A DNA stretch of 64,000 bases, from contig JAFLCG010000001.1 of NCBI GenBank assembly GCA_017303635.1, positions 806,001 through 870,000 of the forward strand. The letters are read 5' to 3'. Made by a program: the position numbers and the translations under genes. Origin of the DNA: Anaerolineae bacterium. Lineage in GTDB: Bacteria; Chloroflexota; Anaerolineae; Aggregatilineales; Phototrophicaceae. Shown here in pieces: positions 56,821-64,000 of the stretch. The notes under the pieces were generated by a model. The model searched no databases and was not told the DNA's origin. It saw only the letters and a program-made list of their open reading frames with translations. The first letter of the stretch is position 1. Each line of letters starts with the position of its first letter.

Positions 56821-58203
56821 TCACCCATCCGTTAGGATCTGATCGACCGCCGCCGCTAGTTCGCGCAGGTTGGTCACGCGGTAGACGCCATCGGCGTGCA
56901 GGGCATAGCGGTGCATGTCGCTGTCGCCAGTTCCCCACTGACCAGGCGGCTCTGGGCAGAACCACAACAGCCGCCGCGCCCGCCGCTGTATATCTTCTGC
57001 CACATCCAGCCGTGGATCATTGTAGTTGTTGCGTCCATCTCCCAGGAAGATGACCGTCGTTTTACTGCTGATAATTCCCATCTTGTCGCGCGCGAATGTG
57101 TTCAGGCTGTTGCCCAGATCTGTGCTGTAATACCCCGGCGGATTTTCGCGCAGCACCTGGCTGACCGCCTCTCGTGGCTGTTGCTGCTCGAAGACCATCG
57201 TCACGTCCACCATATCGTCGATGAACACAAAACTGTCGGTCTTGGCGACCACATCTTGTAATTCATAGACCAGTGTCAGCAAAAACTCAGCACAGTAACG
57301 CATCGACGTGCTGATGTCGCAGATCAATACCAGTTTGGGCTTGACCTGCCGGGTACGAAAGCGCAGTTCAATCGGTACGCCGCCATACCGCATATTCGCC
57401 CGCATCACCTTGCGTGGGTCGAGTTCGCCGCTGCTGGCCCGCTTCTGCCGCAGTGAAGCACGGCTTCGTAGACGCGCTGCCAGCCTGCGGATTTCGTCGC
57501 GGATGGCATCTACCTCAGCCTGCCCTAATTGCGTGAACGGCACATCCAGCAGGTCAGGTTTAGGATCCGGTTCTTTTTCCGCCATCCGTTCCGCTAAAGA
57601 AGACCCCGCATAATTCGAGATTTGCTCGCTCAAACCCTCAGCGTTCTGTTGGAGTTGCTCGCGGATTTCTTCAGCCGCTTGATCGCTCATGCCCATCTCT
57701 TTGAGCGCTTCAATCAGCTTTTCGATGAGTTCCTGAATCTGCTGCATCCCGGATTGCCGGTTCATCCGCCGCTCGAACCAGTTGCGCTGGTACATCTGGT
57801 CGCCGCTCTGCAGACCGGCCTGCTGGCCCATTTGGTCGAGTTGTTCTTGGCTGAAGGGTTTGCCGTCCAGCAGTTGCTTCAGCAAATCCTTGAGGGCATC
57901 CATGTTGCCCATCAGGGATTGAAGCGCATCTTGTAAGGTCTGTTGCTGTTCCGGGGAAAGGTTTTCCGGGATATTTTCCATTGGCGGCTGATTGTTGCCG
58001 AAGAACAACGGGAAGAAGTAATCGAATGTGCCTTGATCGCGGGCTTCTTTAACCAGGGTTGCCCGCATGGAGGACTTAAACTGTTCGCGCTGACCCACGC
58101 CCAGCATATCGACTGCGTACATTGCGTCCTGGCTTTCCGCCAGTGAGATGCGAACCCCGGCAGCTCGCATTGCCCGGATGAACTGAATCATGCGTGTATC
58201 CAC
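56821..58203 (-). CDS. CoxE-like von Willebrand factor A domain protein
   Basis: This 460-residue protein has an N-terminal helical part (about 1-80), a glutamine/methionine-rich and coiled region (about 85-190), and a VWA domain (about 300-455) with the MIDAS motif ICDISTSMRYC and later FIDDMVDVTMVF and TTVIFLGDGRNNYND. CoxE-type proteins work with MoxR-like AAA ATPases in metal-cofactor insertion. Start GTG 58203 is favoured by AAGGAG seven bases upstream. It follows the FtsH-like pair by about 130 bases on the same strand. The AAA partner here would be an FtsH-like protein; this is inference. Confidence 0.9.
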   Translation of the reverse strand: MDTRMIQFIRAMRAAGVRISLAESQDAMYAVDMLGVGQREQFKSSMRATLVKEARDQGTFDYFFPLFFGNNQPPMENIPENLSPEQQQTLQDALQSLMGNMDALKDLLKQLLDGKPFSQEQLDQMGQQAGLQSGDQMYQRNWFERRMNRQSGMQQIQELIEKLIEALKEMGMSDQAAEEIREQLQQNAEGLSEQISNYAGSSLAERMAEKEPDPKPDLLDVPFTQLGQAEVDAIRDEIRRLAARLRSRASLRQKRASSGELDPRKVMRANMRYGGVPIELRFRTRQVKPKLVLICDISTSMRYCAEFLLTLVYELQDVVAKTDSFVFIDDMVDVTMVFEQQQPREAVSQVLRENPPGYYSTDLGNSLNTFARDKMGIISSKTTVIFLGDGRNNYNDPRLDVAEDIQRRARRLLWFCPEPPGQWGTGDSDMHRYALHADGVYRVTNLRELAAAVDQILTDG

Positions 58204-58332
58204 AGTGCGGCTCCTTCGCGGCACTCAGCGGACAGATGAAAAGATTGTATATCGCCTGGGTGAACTACGACACTACCACTACGGGGAGGATGTACTGGGG
58301 ATGAGGTGAAGGCCTCACCCCCGGTCAATGGA

Positions 58333-60177
58333 CTAGTCTGCACCTGACGGGACGGGGGAAGTTTCCCCCGATTCAAGTTGGCTAATTGAATTTTGGGGTA
58401 GGAACTGGATTTCCTGACCGTCAATTACTGCACTGGGATCAGGCGTATACAGTTCATAACGATCGAAGAAAGCACGGATTTCTTCAGCTGAAAGTTCCTC
58501 GCGTTCCAACAGGAGCGCGGTTAGTTCCTTCACCACTGAGCCATATTTGCGGATGCTCTGGCGGGTTTCCATCAGCACCTGCTGATACATTTCCTCCACC
58601 CGCGAGGTCTGGTCATCCGTCAGCCCAGACTTGGCCCCCATCACACCAAACATACCCGCGTAGGACATATTGAGGAGCAAATTCTGTACGCGATTAAAAT
58701 CTTCTTTGACCAGCACCGATTGCTGTGGCATCCCTAGGAATTCGATTTCCGCTGCTTTGCCACTCAGACGCATCTTGAGCAGGTTCAGGTACTCATCTTT
58801 GGTCAGCATCCCCTGGTAGACATCCCGCGCCGGGTAGTGCCAGACGTGACCGTAATGATATCCGTGCCGGATGATGCTGATGCGGGCGATGCGGTTCTCT
58901 GGCACAAATACACGGATACCTACCGCCTTGCCCGCCTGGTAGAATGCAATACGTTGGCGGGTTTCGTCGGTCAGATGCTTGAGGGGGGAGCGTAAACCCA
59001 TCTCATGTTCTGGTTGGGCGCGGCGGAAGTCTGCATAGGTCATATAACGGCGACCATCGAACAGGGCATAACGTAAGGAGTCGTTGAGCAGATACTTGAT
59101 GTCTGCTGGGGAAGCATTCGGTGTTTCGCTCGCCAGGATGACGGGGTCCATACTGCTGTCATGCGCCATTTTGGAGAGATAGTACTCGAAGATTTCCCGC
59201 CGACCTTCCATATCGGGTACGTCTACGCGGATTTTCTTGTCAAAACGACCAGGGCGCAGCAGTGCCGGGTCGAGCGCACCTACCCGGTTGGTCGCCCCAA
59301 TGGTCAGGACGCGTTTGGGAATGCGTGGAGGTTCGCGCCGCCGGAGAGTCCGCCATAACCAAGCTCGAAATCGAGCACGCCAGCCATGTTCCTGATTGAA
59401 GCCGCTCATTTGTACGAGCAAGGTGCTCAGGATGCCCATGTCCCCACCCATGCCACCCATACCACCGCTTTGTCCGCCATCCCCAACACTGCTAACGCCT
59501 CCGCGCGAACCCACCGAATCAATTTCGTCAAGAAAGACGACCGCTGCACCGTACAGCTTGGCTGCTTTACGCGCTTTGCCGTAGACCTGCATCACCTTCA
59601 ACGAACTGGTGCCTATGAACATACCCTGCAGCGAGGAGGCATCTACATAGAAGAAGGGTACTCCTGCTTCCGTGCTAATGGCTTTTGCCAGCCATGTTTT
59701 GCCAGTGCCGGGCGGACCCTCTAGCAATAAACCATTGAGGGGTTCGCCACCTGCTTCTTCAAACGGGCGCACCCCGCGCAGCAGGGTGACAATTTGCTTG
59801 GCTTGTTCCAAGAGTTCCGGTTGCCCTCGGTAGTCCCCGAAGCCAATTCCTTCCGTACCGGGGTAGACCTCATACATACGTGACCGACTGAGGAACCAGA
59901 AAATGGCTACGAACTGAATGATGAACGTCATCATAAAGATTGTGAGTTGGAAGAGAAACCCCAGTACGGTCAGCAGTGCCTGCATGAACGGCGCACTGAA
60001 GAGTCCCAGGATGAAGGCCCCTAAGAGCACCTTCCACCACAGCCCGTTGCGGAAAAAACGCCGGATACGGTTCGGCAGCCGGTTACGGCGGTCAACGAGC
60101 GTCTCTTCCTGTTGCCAGTCAAAACGTCCTTCCGGCTCCACAATGGGTTGCTTGGGAGAAGGAGTGTAGGTGGTCAT
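58333..60177 (-). CDS. FtsH-like AAA protein with degenerate protease site
   Basis: This 614-residue paralogue of the upstream gene has two N-terminal helices (about 47-97). The AAA domain is intact: Walker A GPPGTGKT (154-161), Walker B AAVVFLDEID and the second-region GATNRVGALDPALLRPGRFD. The protease region has YQAGK (413-417) in place of the HExxH zinc motif, so the two histidines and catalytic glutamate are lost. It should be an unfoldase or regulatory subunit without peptidase activity. It overlaps its partner by four bases (ATGA). A 25-residue WR-rich insert lies between Walker B and the second region. Confidence 0.93.
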   Translation of the reverse strand: MTTYTPSPKQPIVEPEGRFDWQQEETLVDRRNRLPNRIRRFFRNGLWWKVLLGAFILGLFSAPFMQALLTVLGFLFQLTIFMMTFIIQFVAIFWFLSRSRMYEVYPGTEGIGFGDYRGQPELLEQAKQIVTLLRGVRPFEEAGGEPLNGLLLEGPPGTGKTWLAKAISTEAGVPFFYVDASSLQGMFIGTSSLKVMQVYGKARKAAKLYGAAVVFLDEIDSVGSRGGVSSVGDGGQSGGMGGMGGDMGILSTLLVQMSGFNQEHGWRARFRAWLWRTLRRREPPRIPKRVLTIGATNRVGALDPALLRPGRFDKKIRVDVPDMEGRREIFEYYLSKMAHDSSMDPVILASETPNASPADIKYLLNDSLRYALFDGRRYMTYADFRRAQPEHEMGLRSPLKHLTDETRQRIAFYQAGKAVGIRVFVPENRIARISIIRHGYHYGHVWHYPARDVYQGMLTKDEYLNLLKMRLSGKAAEIEFLGMPQQSVLVKEDFNRVQNLLLNMSYAGMFGVMGAKSGLTDDQTSRVEEMYQQVLMETRQSIRKYGSVVKELTALLLEREELSAEEIRAFFDRYELYTPDPSAVIDGQEIQFLPQNSISQLESGETSPVPSGAD

Positions 60178-62063
60178 TGAACAATCTCCTGACCGAATGC
60201 CGGGCGAGGAGCCTGGAGTTGCGATTGCGGTTTGATTTCGATTTTGGGGGTGTATAACCCGTAGCGGTCAAAGAAGGCTTCAACCTCGCGGGCCAGCAGT
60301 TCTTCTTTTTCTAGCAACACATTGATGAGGTCATCGCCCATCGTGCGGTGGATGCGGATCATTTCCCGTGTTTCATGTAGCACCGTCAGGAACAGTTCTT
60401 CCTGCATATCCGCCACCACTTTGGATTCTGGCTTGCTGACACCGATGGGGCCGAACATACCCACTTCTGCCATCTTACTCATCACGGCACGAATTGACAT
60501 AAAATCACCGCCAACGCCGAGTGTTTGTGAGCCTTCCCCCGCAAATTCCATCTCTGCTGCTTTACCTGCTACAGATATCCGCAGGCGGTTGATATATTGG
60601 TCATAGGTATACAGGTCAAGCGGCTTCTCGGTGGTCGATTGCGACAAAACGTAACCATGCGCCCCACCCTGCCGGATAATGGTGATGCGGGCAATCCGGT
60701 AATCCGGCTCGTAGATGCGAATGGCGATGGCATGACCCGCTTCATGGGCAGCTAGGCGGTAACGATCTTTGGGATCCATGTTACGGATAGGGGACTTCAA
60801 ACCATATTCATGCTCCGGCTGCGCCCGGTAGAAATCCGTTGCCGTGATGTACGCCCGCCCTTGGAACAAGGCATACCGCAGCGATTCGTTCAGCAAATAC
60901 TTGATGTCCGCTGGGGTGTATCCGGGGGTGTCGGCAGCCAATTCCAATGGATCAAGCGTGTCGTCGTGCTCGTATTTGGAGAGGTAATACTCGTAAATAT
61001 CCCGGCGGCCTTCCATATCCGGTGCATCAACACGAATTTTACGGTCAAAGCGGCCTGGGCGCAGTAACGCTTTATCCAGTGCTTGAATACGGTTGGTCGC
61101 GCCGATGGTCAGGATGCGTTTCTCTGGCTTGGGTGGGTTACGCCGTAAGAATGTCCTGTACCACCAACCGCGCCACCGTGCCCAGCGCCCATGCTCCAGG
61201 CTGAAGCCATCCATCTCTACCAATAACGTACTCAGAAGTCCTGTCTGCCCACCTGTACCAAAAAAGATGGGTAGTCGGTTGGATTTTGCTGGGGTATCCG
61301 TGTGACCGTCGCTGCGTCCTTCTGCCACACCGGGTCGCGCACCGATAGCATCAATTTCATCCATGAAAATGATCGCTGCACCATAATCTTTAGCAGCTTT
61401 GCGCGCCTTGCTGTAAAGGCCTGATACTTTCAACGGCGCAATGCCCATGAACATGGACTGAAGCGAGGAAGCATCCAGGTAGAAAAAGGGTACCCCGGCT
61501 TCCGTACTGATCGCTTGAGCCATCCAGGTTTTGCCCGTGCCGGGTGGGCCTTCTAGCAGAAGTCCAGTCAACGGCTCGCCCCCGGACTCCTCAAAGACAC
61601 GCACACCGCGTAGGAGCGTTACAATCTGTTTAGCCTGGTCAAGCAGTTCAGGTTGACCACGATAGTCTTTGAAGCCAACGCCTTCAGACGCCCCCCCTGG
61701 CCAGATGGTATACATCCGTGCCCGACCCAAAAACCAGAAGATCAGCGCAAACTGACCGATGGCAATCGTGATACCAAACACCAGTCGAACCAGTAATTGG
61801 CCCGATTGCGATAGATCGAAGGCGAAAAACTGGAGGAAGGAGGTGGCTAACTGATCGACGAAGCCTCGGACGAATAGCGCAATGTCTTCATTTAGCAAAA
61901 TGATGAGCAGGATAGCGATCCAGAAAATGCGCCCAACGGTAAAGAACCTTCGCAAGCGCGCTCCAAAGGATTTTTGCTGCTCAACCAGCGTCTTTTCACG
62001 TTCCCAGTCAAATCCAGGCCGTTCAATCTGCCGACTGTTGGGGTCAGCTTTGACAATACTCAT
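60174..62063 (-). CDS. FtsH-like membrane AAA metalloprotease
   Basis: This 629-residue protein has two N-terminal helices (about 46-60 and 92-113), Walker A GPPGTGKT (172-179), Walker B AAIIFMDEIDA, second region GATNRIQALDKALLRPGRFD, and the zinc motif HEAGH (His 440, Glu 441, His 444), with a later aspartate in GVGGDFMSIR as the likely third ligand. It is an ATP-driven, membrane-bound protease. The insert EHGRWARWRGWWYRTFLRR (about 290-308) is not in classical FtsH. It overlaps a paralogue with a dead protease site; the two may form mixed hexamers. Confidence 0.94.
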   Translation of the reverse strand: MSIVKADPNSRQIERPGFDWEREKTLVEQQKSFGARLRRFFTVGRIFWIAILLIILLNEDIALFVRGFVDQLATSFLQFFAFDLSQSGQLLVRLVFGITIAIGQFALIFWFLGRARMYTIWPGGASEGVGFKDYRGQPELLDQAKQIVTLLRGVRVFEESGGEPLTGLLLEGPPGTGKTWMAQAISTEAGVPFFYLDASSLQSMFMGIAPLKVSGLYSKARKAAKDYGAAIIFMDEIDAIGARPGVAEGRSDGHTDTPAKSNRLPIFFGTGGQTGLLSTLLVEMDGFSLEHGRWARWRGWWYRTFLRRNPPKPEKRILTIGATNRIQALDKALLRPGRFDRKIRVDAPDMEGRRDIYEYYLSKYEHDDTLDPLELAADTPGYTPADIKYLLNESLRYALFQGRAYITATDFYRAQPEHEYGLKSPIRNMDPKDRYRLAAHEAGHAIAIRIYEPDYRIARITIIRQGGAHGYVLSQSTTEKPLDLYTYDQYINRLRISVAGKAAEMEFAGEGSQTLGVGGDFMSIRAVMSKMAEVGMFGPIGVSKPESKVVADMQEELFLTVLHETREMIRIHRTMGDDLINVLLEKEELLAREVEAFFDRYGLYTPKIEIKPQSQLQAPRPAFGQEIVQ

Positions 62064-62181
62064 CAGTCATTACTCCACTTACCCGTTGGACAATGGCAGC
62101 CGCGATGTCTTGCAAAAGCAGCACCGGCCAGATTCTTTGATGCGTCATCCGGCTTAGCTGATAGTCACGAATCGGTTCGGC

Positions 62182-62853
62182 TTAGGATGCTGCTGTAATC
62201 TGTGCCTCAAATTCCTGCAACAGGAAGCTGGGATGATTGGGCGTCCCCTGATAGATTTCCTGCTGTTCCGGCACGACGAAAATCGATGGTATTTCCGCTA
62301 CCAGATTGGAAAAGTCCTGGTCGGTGAGGGGGCGTTGTCCCAGATAGGCCACGGCTTCTGCCCGGAGAATTTCGGAGGTGGCAATGACTTCGCCTGCGAA
62401 GCTAAGGCGTCCGTCAAGCGTTGGGATCACCAATGGCGACAGCAGTTGAATGCGGATACGCTCATCACCCTGGCTTTCGCGGAGAGTGCCTTGCCAGGTC
62501 AGTTCCAGCGCCCGGCGGATGATGGTAAACTGTTGTTGATTAGTTGAACCCTGGGGGATTTCTAGCAGCATCGAAACCTCAAAGGTGGAGGTTTCTTCAT
62601 TATTCTTCAACTCAATGATGTCTACAGCACGGCTGTTGGCAGCTTCGATCCGGTCAGCCGCCGCCGCCAGCGAGGGATTGGTGTTGCCCCCCTTATCCGC
62701 CATGACCAACTCGGCCTGGTCAACCGACTCGGCAGCAACTGCCGCTGTGTCGTCCTGGCCCAGTAACACCCGAGCACCAGGGAAAACGCTGCAACCCGCT
62801 AAAAGGACCAGCAGCAGCGGCAGAAGCAAGGGCAGTCGGCGGAATATCAGCAT
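62182..62853 (-). CDS. Lipoprotein, unknown
   Basis: This 223-residue protein has a signal with lipobox LLAGC (cysteine at about 22) preceded by a basic/hydrophobic LIFRRLPLLLPLLLVLLAG, so it is membrane-anchored. The mature part has coiled stretches (SLAAAADRIEAANSRAVDIIELKNNEE) and a beta-rich end. No enzymatic motif is seen. It is upstream of the FtsH-like pair on the same strand with a gap of 118 bases, so it may be part of that complex. ATG 62853 was selected as the closest ATG to the signal. Confidence 0.78.
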   Translation of the reverse strand: MLIFRRLPLLLPLLLVLLAGCSVFPGARVLLGQDDTAAVAAESVDQAELVMADKGGNTNPSLAAAADRIEAANSRAVDIIELKNNEETSTFEVSMLLEIPQGSTNQQQFTIIRRALELTWQGTLRESQGDERIRIQLLSPLVIPTLDGRLSFAGEVIATSEILRAEAVAYLGQRPLTDQDFSNLVAEIPSIFVVPEQQEIYQGTPNHPSFLLQEFEAQITAAS

Positions 62854-63118
62854 AATCAATACCTGAACTTTCCCGGTTGATTTAACTGTAACAGTAATCG
62901 CAATCCCCGATAGATTAATCACTCATTGTAGCGCTATAAACGTCCAGAATCTCGTGAATGGATGCCTAACGTAAAATGAGTAAGATTAAACCGATTTCAT
63001 GGGATTTTAAGCCTTTTTTCAAATTTCTGCATGAGACGAAATCTCCGAAGGCATAGCGCTTCCCTTCATGCCAATTGCATCAACCGCTATACTTACTACA
63101 TGTTGCAGGAATTACTCT
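62854..63118. other. Divergent intergenic region, no gene seen
   Basis: About 265 AT-rich bases separate the lipoprotein and the glycosyltransferase-like gene. Both promoters should lie here. I find no convincing box or hairpin. Confidence 0.45.
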
Positions 63119-64000
63119 ATGCCTGATCTGAAGGTTCCGCGCCTCCTCATATTGATGCTGTGTATCGGCCTGATCTTGCGTCTGGTCTATGCACTTCAGC
63201 AGGATTCGCTGGCACCCTATGATGTAAATCGTGGCGATGCCTGGTGGTATCTGGAGTATGGACGGTTGCTAGTAGAAGGGCGAGTGCCAGCGCCACCACC
63301 ATCAGCTCCTCTCTATTTATTGGTTGTGGGTGCCGCTCAACACCTGTTTGAACCGGCTGTGGCTGTCATCGTCCTGCGTCTGGTTCAGGTTGTTCTCTCG
63401 ACGGCGATGATTTACCTCACCTGGCGGCTCACCCGGTCTTTTACCGAAGATAATCGGCCCGGTTTAGTGGCAGCTCTGGCGTTGACCCTCTCTCCAGTCT
63501 TTATCATCGAATCCGCTCAAACCCTGACCGAGACGCTCTATATATTTCTTTCGTTGACCGGGTTGCTCGTTTATATTGAAATAGTCCAGTCCGGTAAGCC
63601 CGCCCGTCGCGATATTTCAGCGCTAGTCATTACGGGTTTGCTGCTCGGCCTAGCGACTCTGACGCGAGCAGTCTTACTGCTGTTCCCGGTAGGTTTGGTA
63701 TTTCATCTGCTTTTGGTTTACGGTTGGCGACGCGGTTTGCGTTATGGGGCAACGCTGTTGCTGATCTATAGCTTGGTCGTCTCTATCTGGACCGTCTACA
63801 ACCGCATCACCTGGAATCTCTGGGTAATCGGGGCGCAGGGGTTCTCCGCCTTTCTCTATATCGGTGCGACCGACTGGCAAGGTCCACAGGCCACCGATCA
63901 AGCGCTAGCTGCTGCTGCTGGTCTGGGTAGTAATCTGCCGACCGAACCCGATCAGCAGCAGGAAGTCTATCAACAGGAGGCTGCCAATGTAATTGCCGCC
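63119..64000 (+). CDS. GT-C (ArnT/PMT-like) membrane glycosyltransferase, partial (3' end beyond the window)
   Basis: This open frame runs 294 codons to the window edge without a stop. ATG 63119 has AGGA eight bases upstream. The start has a helix (PRLLILMLCIGLILRLVYAL), an acidic loop DSLAPYDVNRGDAWWYLEYGR, then helices with LLVVGAAQHLFEPA and LALTLSPVFIIESAQTLTETLYIFLSL, the layout of PMT_2/ArnT-like proteins that transfer sugars from lipid donors. The C-terminal part is missing. The helices TLTRAVLLLFPVGLVFHLL also fit. Confidence 0.85.
   Translation, partial: MPDLKVPRLLILMLCIGLILRLVYALQQDSLAPYDVNRGDAWWYLEYGRLLVEGRVPAPPPSAPLYLLVVGAAQHLFEPAVAVIVLRLVQVVLSTAMIYLTWRLTRSFTEDNRPGLVAALALTLSPVFIIESAQTLTETLYIFLSLTGLLVYIEIVQSGKPARRDISALVITGLLLGLATLTRAVLLLFPVGLVFHLLLVYGWRRGLRYGATLLLIYSLVVSIWTVYNRITWNLWVIGAQGFSAFLYIGATDWQGPQATDQALAAAAGLGSNLPTEPDQQQEVYQQEAANVIAA

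Noticed and set aside
1..64000. CRISPR arrays, tRNA, rRNA or transposase genes
   Set aside because: I saw no regularly spaced repeats with unique spacers, no tRNA T-loop in a cloverleaf context, no rRNA stretch and no DDE/serine recombinase motifs.

Overview
The window looks like a chromosomal segment of a free-living bacterium, most plausibly a member of the Chloroflexota (Anaerolineae-like). This is inferred from the mixture of a FAS1-PstS fusion, FtsH-like AAA pairs, a DUF6391-type protein, secreted PPC-repeat proteins and large glycosyltransferase-like membrane proteins, not from a marker gene. There is no rRNA, tRNA, CRISPR array, transposase or integrase that I can recognise. About 60 protein genes are supported. 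One of them (63119 to the right edge) runs off the window.

Layout. 1-5600: FKBP isomerase, DUF6391-like protein, a GT-C type membrane protein with in-frame repeat inserts, and isocitrate dehydrogenase preceded by a long hairpin. 5.6-8.3 kb: HxlR regulator divergent from a Tat-exported metallo-beta-lactamase (MBL) fold protein, then an unknown polytopic membrane protein coupled to a 35-residue membrane peptide. 8.4-11.6 kb: small STAS-like protein, receiver, membrane histidine kinase, alpha/beta hydrolase. 11.8-14.4 kb: a coiled-coil protein and four small unknown membrane proteins. 14.7-20.8 kb: STAND-type ATPase, SnoaL-like, membrane and SRPBCC proteins, and a kinase-receiver pair. 21.1-27.8 kb: an ABC-2 exporter and the phosphate uptake genes pstSCAB, with PstS fused to a fasciclin domain and Pho-box-like repeats upstream. 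28-34.4 kb: GNAT, membrane and secreted proteins, two MFS transporters, cupin, TetR and an NAD-epimerase. 35.4-45.3 kb: PPC-repeat secreted protein, LOG-type phosphoribohydrolase, GH13 amylase, cupin, a degenerate receiver, GNAT, a PfkB kinase with TetR, and a Tat-exported lactonase-like protein. 45.3-50.8 kb: a minus-strand glycan gene set (GT4, GNAT, GT9-GT26 fusion, membrane and VanZ proteins) and a methionine-rich secreted protein. 51-56.7 kb: MBL protein, SPOUT rRNA/tRNA methyltransferase, DUF5681 protein bracketed by hairpin repeats, cysteine synthase and a serine beta-lactamase-like protein. 56.8-62.9 kb: a minus-strand set of lipoprotein, active FtsH-like protease, pseudo-protease paralogue and CoxE-like VWA protein.

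The strongest regulatory finding is a complete transcription attenuator in front of the cysteine synthase gene. It has a sigma70-type promoter, a 14-residue leader peptide with four cysteine codons, mutually exclusive hairpins and a terminator with a run of six U. The second notable system is the FtsH-like pair, in which one partner keeps the HEAGH zinc site and the other has YQAGK. A third theme is short degenerate tandem repeats with 7- or 8-base periods, several of which sit in frame inside glycosyltransferase genes.
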